From NCBI GenBank assembly GCA_035541875.1, contig DATKML010000029.1, forward strand, positions 62,001 through 126,000: a DNA stretch of 64,000 nucleotides, read 5' to 3'. This DNA comes from JAJPHI01 sp035541875. GTDB taxonomy: Bacteria > Desulfobacterota > Binatia > Binatales > Binataceae. This document shows positions 60,538-64,000 of this stretch, piece by piece (the first letter of the stretch is position 1; each line of letters opens with the position of its first letter). The notes below the pieces were generated by a model. It saw nothing but the letters and a program-made list of their open reading frames with translations, ran no database searches and had not been told where the DNA came from. Made by a program: the position numbers and the translations under genes.

Positions 60538-61113
60538 ATGACTGTTCAAGCTATTGCCCACACCACACCCACTGTTGTTAACGGTATCAACACTGACGAT
60601 CTGTTCGCGCTAATCGAGCGCGTCAGGACGGATCCGGCGAAAGGTATGACGCATTGGCGGGTTTCCACCACCTGGCAAGGTCAGACCCGCAGTCACGCGG
60701 AGGTCGACGGTTTCGGCTTGGGAGACGAACATGTTTCCCGACGCTTCGCGATCGACATTGATGAGCCGTACGAGTTGGGCGGCTCGAATCGGTTCGCCAA
60801 TCCGCAAGAATATCTGATTGCGGCGCTCAACGCGTGTATGACCGTAGGTTACGTAGCGCAGTGCGCGGTGCGTGGGATTACGCTCGAAGACCTTACGATC
60901 GAGACTGAGGGAGAAATTGATCTGAGGGGTTTTCTCGGTATCGATCCGACGGTGCCTGCGGGCTACAGCAGCTTACGTTACAAGGTGCACATCAAGGGTG
61001 ACGGAACCAAGCAGCAGTTCGAGGAGATCCACGAAGCTGTTATGGCAACGTCGCCGAACTTTTACAACCTGTCCCGGTCGGTGGCTCTCAATCCGATCCT
61101 TGTAGTCGAGTAA
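60538..61113 (+). CDS. OsmC family protein lacking the second redox cysteine
   Basis: The 191-residue protein has the OsmC fold signs: NPQEYLIAALNACMTVGYVAQCA with the peroxidatic cysteine C100, then an EGEIDLRGFLGI strand and a C-terminal helix. The usual second cysteine (near CP-x-S) is replaced by SPNFYNLSRSV, so the normal disulfide cycle of OsmC/Ohr is missing. An additional cysteine, C109, is nearby. It lies between the diiron and tautomerase genes. Confidence 0.88.
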   Translation: MTVQAIAHTTPTVVNGINTDDLFALIERVRTDPAKGMTHWRVSTTWQGQTRSHAEVDGFGLGDEHVSRRFAIDIDEPYELGGSNRFANPQEYLIAALNACMTVGYVAQCAVRGITLEDLTIETEGEIDLRGFLGIDPTVPAGYSSLRYKVHIKGDGTKQQFEEIHEAVMATSPNFYNLSRSVALNPILVVE

Positions 61114-61267
61114 TCGTCGGCTGAGCGCGAAGTAACAGCTGATAGGCCGCCAGCATCGCAGCGCACTCCCCTGTGGGGGGGCAAGCCAAAGCTATTTGCT
61201 GACAACCGCCTCAGCTGGTTTCAGAGTTTCACTGAGCAGAAAACCATAAATGAAAGGAGAAACGAGG

Positions 61268-61495
61268 ATGCCACTGGTTGAAGTAAAATTGATCGAAGGG
61301 GTGTTCACACAAGAGCAGAAGAAGCAGATGATCGAGAAACTGACTAACGCGATGGTCTCGATAGAGGGCGAGAATATGCGCGGAGTGACGTTCGTGACTA
61401 TCGAGGAGGTGCGAAGCGGAAATTGGGGCATTGGCGGAAAGCCTATGACGACCGAGGCCGTCATAGCGCTCGCATCAGCAAAGAGCGCCGCATGA
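61268..61495 (+). CDS. Tautomerase family protein (4-oxalocrotonate-tautomerase-like)
   Basis: From the ATG at 61268 the protein has 75 residues and begins M-P-L-V-E-V-K, so proline 1 would be exposed after methionine removal, as in 4-OT. The rest (GVFTQEQKKQMIEKLTNAMVSIEG, TIEEVRSGNWGIGGKPMTTE) fits the family. It probably isomerises an unsaturated keto acid or a dienol. It follows OsmC by 154 bases. Confidence 0.88.
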   Translation: MPLVEVKLIEGVFTQEQKKQMIEKLTNAMVSIEGENMRGVTFVTIEEVRSGNWGIGGKPMTTEAVIALASAKSAA

Positions 61496-61516
61496 CCTGA
61501 AATGAAGTAAAAGGAG

Positions 61517-61548
61517 GAGGGCTCAAGAGGCCGAACACTTGAGCCCTC
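61517..61548 (+). terminator. Terminator after the tautomerase gene
   Basis: An 11-bp perfect stem (61517-61527 with 61538-61548) with a 10-base loop is followed by TTCTAT, 21 bases after the stop. Confidence 0.75.
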
Positions 61549-61925
61549 TTCTATAGAGCGAGATGTCCGCAATTCCGGTAGACGGCATCCTACGACCAGC
61601 GTCCGAAAAACATACTCTGGATGCGGGATTCTCGTGCTCAAGATGCTACGCAAGGCCAGCTTCGTATTCAGGTTTTGACGGACCTTCGGATACTAGTGCT
61701 ATCACAACCGGAGTAGAGCATTGGGAACGGCTCTCGTTCGGTCACGTTTTTCGCGCCCTTCGCAACAAGCAACGGTCTTACCTTCACGGTTCCGTTCAGC
61801 CAAACATCAAACCCCGGTGTCCTGCTTGCGAAGCGGCAAGGGCTTGTGGTGCAATCCGTGTCTGCGCCAAAAGCACAGGGCGGCCTTGGTTATCGAAACA
61901 TAGCGCCGCGATGGAGATAAAGAAG
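61549..61925 (+). other. Long leader region of ilvD
   Basis: About 377 bases separate the terminator from the ilvD start. The frame of ilvD is open through most of it, but its translation is unlike DHAD and there is a better start at 61926. No clear leader peptide rich in branched-chain residues or hairpin was found. Its role is unknown. Confidence 0.3.
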
Positions 61926-63599
61926 ATGGCCGATAATTTGCGAAGCCGGGTAGTGACGCAAGGTGTGCAACGTTCGCCGAATCGCGCGATGCTGCGTGCG
62001 GTAGGGTTTGGCGATAGCGATTTCGAGAAGCCGATTATTGGTATCGCCAACGGCTACAGCACGATCACGCCCTGCAACCTCGGCCTCGATATTCTGGCCC
62101 GGCGCGCCGAAAAGGCGGTGAAGACCGCCGGAGGTATGCCGCAGGTCTTCGGTACGATCACGATCAGCGACGGTATCTCGATGGGCACCGAGGGAATGAA
62201 GTATTCGCTGGTGTCACGTGAGGTGATTGCGGATTCGATCGAGACCGCATGCAACGGCGAATCGATGGACGGTGCGGTCGTTATCGGCGGATGCGATAAG
62301 AATATGCCCGGCGCGATGATCGCGATCGCGCGGATGAATATCCCGGCTATTTTTGTATACGGCGGTACGATCAAGCCTGGCCATTACAACGGCCGTGACC
62401 TGACGATCGTCAGCGCCTTCGAGGCGGTGGGGCAGTACAGCGCGAACAAGATCGATGAGAAAGAGTTAGTCGAAGTGGAGCGGCGCGCGTGCCCCGGTGC
62501 AGGATCGTGCGGCGGGATGTATACGGCCAACACGATGTCCTCCGCTATCGAAGCAATGGGGATGAGTCTGCCGTATTCCTCGACGATGTCAGCTATCGAC
62601 GATGAGAAGGGGGAGAGCGCTGCGAAATCGGCGGAGGCGGTGCTCAACGCGATCCACAAGAACCTGCTGCCGCGGCAGATCATGACGCGTAAAGCGTTCG
62701 AGAATGCGATCGCGGTGGTAATGGCGGTCGGCGGTTCGACCAACGCGATTCTCCATCTGCTCGCGATCGCCCACGCCGCCGAGGTTCCGCTCACGATCGA
62801 TGATTTCGAAGCTATTCGTCAGCGCGTGCCCGTGCTCTGCGATCTGAAGCCCTCCGGTCGCTACGTTGCGACCGATCTTCATCGCGCGGGTGGAATACCG
62901 CAGGTGATGAAGATGCTGCTGAGTCACCGATTGCTGCATGGTGATGAGCTCACGATTACGGGGAAGACGATCGCGGAGACACTGCGCGAGGTGCCGGACG
63001 CGCCGGCCAAGGATCAGGACGTGATCCGGCAGTGGGACAACCCGATGTACGAGCAGGGCCATCTGGCGATTCTGAAAGGTAATCTCTCGCCAGAGGGATG
63101 CGTCGCGAAGATTACCGGCATTGCCCATCGGGAGATCACCGGTCCAGCGCGCGTATTCGAACGCGAGGAGGATTCGCTCGACGCGATCCTCGCGGGCAAG
63201 ATCAAGAAAGGCGATATCCTAGTGATTCGCTATGAAGGTCCGAAGGGCGGGCCCGGGATGCGTGAGATGCTGTCGCCGACTTCGGCGATTATCGGAGCGG
63301 GTCTCGGCGATTCAGTCGGCTTGATCACCGATGGACGCTTCTCGGGCGGTACCTACGGGCTCGTCGTCGGCCACGTCGCGCCTGAGGCGCAGGTGGGCGG
63401 GCTAATCGCGCTCGTACACGAGGGCGATTCGATCACAATCGATGCGGACAAGCGCTTACTACAGTTGAACGTGCCCGATGAAGAGATCACGCGTCGCCGC
63501 GCCGCGTGGACGCCACCGAAGCCGCGCTACACTCGCGGGGTGCTGGCGAAATATGCCGCGCAAGTATCGACGAGCAGTCTGGGCGCGGTTACGGATTAA
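61926..63599 (+). CDS. ilvD: Dihydroxy-acid dehydratase
   Basis: DHAD makes 2-keto acids for valine, leucine and isoleucine. The 557-residue protein has Fe-S cysteines in ITPCNLGLDIL, GGCDKNMPGAM and RACPGAGSCGGMYTANTM, and closes with EGPKGGPGMREMLSPTSAI and ITDGRFSGGTYGLVVGHVAPEA. ATG 61926 (GGAG site nearby) gives the normal length; an ATG at 61911 would add five residues. It is a lone gene here. Confidence 0.96.
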   Translation: MADNLRSRVVTQGVQRSPNRAMLRAVGFGDSDFEKPIIGIANGYSTITPCNLGLDILARRAEKAVKTAGGMPQVFGTITISDGISMGTEGMKYSLVSREVIADSIETACNGESMDGAVVIGGCDKNMPGAMIAIARMNIPAIFVYGGTIKPGHYNGRDLTIVSAFEAVGQYSANKIDEKELVEVERRACPGAGSCGGMYTANTMSSAIEAMGMSLPYSSTMSAIDDEKGESAAKSAEAVLNAIHKNLLPRQIMTRKAFENAIAVVMAVGGSTNAILHLLAIAHAAEVPLTIDDFEAIRQRVPVLCDLKPSGRYVATDLHRAGGIPQVMKMLLSHRLLHGDELTITGKTIAETLREVPDAPAKDQDVIRQWDNPMYEQGHLAILKGNLSPEGCVAKITGIAHREITGPARVFEREEDSLDAILAGKIKKGDILVIRYEGPKGGPGMREMLSPTSAIIGAGLGDSVGLITDGRFSGGTYGLVVGHVAPEAQVGGLIALVHEGDSITIDADKRLLQLNVPDEEITRRRAAWTPPKPRYTRGVLAKYAAQVSTSSLGAVTD

Positions 63600-63679
63600 G
63601 CTTGGAATTGTTCTGGGTCGCAGGCCGGTTTGGTCTGCGACCCGGTGAACGAAACTACGATTTAGATTGTGCCGAGCGC

Positions 63680-63955
63680 TTAGTTGAGATGACGTGGCAT
63701 CCGCGACTGGCGTTGGCTGCGCTTAACAAGGAAGAAGGCGACGCGGAGGAGCGTCTGCGAGTCTTCAGGGAGGCTCAGGTACTCGGCGGCTGAGGCATGG
63801 CGAACCGTCACGCGACGCTCGACCTTGCACAGGATCACGATCTCACCACATCCGCGGCAGATGCTGACATCGCGCTTGCCGAGCCGCCGATGTCCCGCAA
63901 CGGTGGCGCCGTCGGCGAGATCAGTTCCGCACGATGGACAGTTGGTATCCCCCAC
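63680..63955 (-). CDS. Small zinc-ribbon protein
   Basis: The 91-residue protein starts GTG at 63955 with a GGAGG site nine bases upstream. It has C6-x2-C9 (CPSCGTDL) and C33-x2-C36 (CRGCGEIV), typical of a zinc ribbon. The C-terminal half is basic and unremarkable. The function is unknown. It converges with ilvD. The rest of the window to 64000 shows nothing. Confidence 0.7.
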   Translation of the reverse strand: MGDTNCPSCGTDLADGATVAGHRRLGKRDVSICRGCGEIVILCKVERRVTVRHASAAEYLSLPEDSQTLLRVAFFLVKRSQRQSRMPRHLN

Positions 63956-64000
63956 TAAACTTTGCCTCCGAACGAACCCGCCGCTTTCGAATTCCTGACG

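Noticed and set aside
63603..63793. Plus-strand 63-residue frame after ilvD starting at TTG
   Set aside because: It overlaps the minus-strand zinc-ribbon gene, which has a ribosome site and cysteine motif, and no ribosome site was seen for this frame.

Overview
The window is chromosomal DNA from a free-living, aerobic bacterium with a Gram-negative envelope (RND efflux pump, lipoproteins, SecF). The mix of genes suggests an uncultured deltaproteobacterial or Binatota-like lineage. The clues are an alternative complex III plus caa3 oxidase, many acyl-CoA, luciferase-like and amidohydrolase-type catabolic enzymes, the DapL route to diaminopimelate, and an HscB with an N-terminal zinc finger. 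This placement is inferred from gene content and was not computed. No phage, insertion sequence, integrase or CRISPR array was seen.

Layout. Positions 1-3193 hold the end of a PQQ-type beta-propeller dehydrogenase and a minus-strand dapL-folK-transaldolase cluster. Positions 3555-14877 hold one compact respiratory operon, actA-actB-actC-actD-actF followed by coxB, a fused coxA/coxC, subunit IV and ctaG. It encodes a quinol-oxidising complex directly joined to a caa3 oxidase, without actE. A duplicated membrane protein follows, then gpsA, a small Cys-rich gene and dapB on the minus strand. From 18 to 39 kb there is a loose series of catabolic and hydrolase genes: acyl-CoA dehydrogenase, esterases, DOPA-dioxygenase-like, amidohydrolase, VOC, PRISE-like reductase, serine hydrolase, SMP-30, LLM oxidoreductase, cyclase and enoyl-CoA hydratase. 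Set among them are a HAD-cupredoxin-ChrA operon, trmI and two small zinc-ribbon genes.

Positions 39.4-46.5 kb hold a secF with no adjacent secD and an iscS-iscU-iscA-hscB-hscA-iscX operon with a good sigma70-type promoter but no iscR or ferredoxin. Positions 46.6-50.0 kb hold one intact lipoprotein gene and two decayed relatives, one inverted with a stop at codon 5 and one frameshifted. After rplM-rpsI and a tRNA-Asp come an RND pump and its adaptor. Next are three tiny minus-strand proteins that are little more than a signal peptide plus a (V)PEID / transmembrane / Arg-rich tail, resembling exosortase sorting signals.

The last 7 kb carry a CoA-transferase and an AraC regulator divergent from a diiron protein / OsmC / tautomerase operon, then ilvD and a zinc-ribbon protein. 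The most interesting items are the VPEID-type mini-proteins, the AraC-diiron-OsmC-tautomerase module, the ActB subunit that keeps an N-terminal Fe-S cysteine motif, the 49-residue-repeat beta-helix protein and the decayed lipoprotein cluster.
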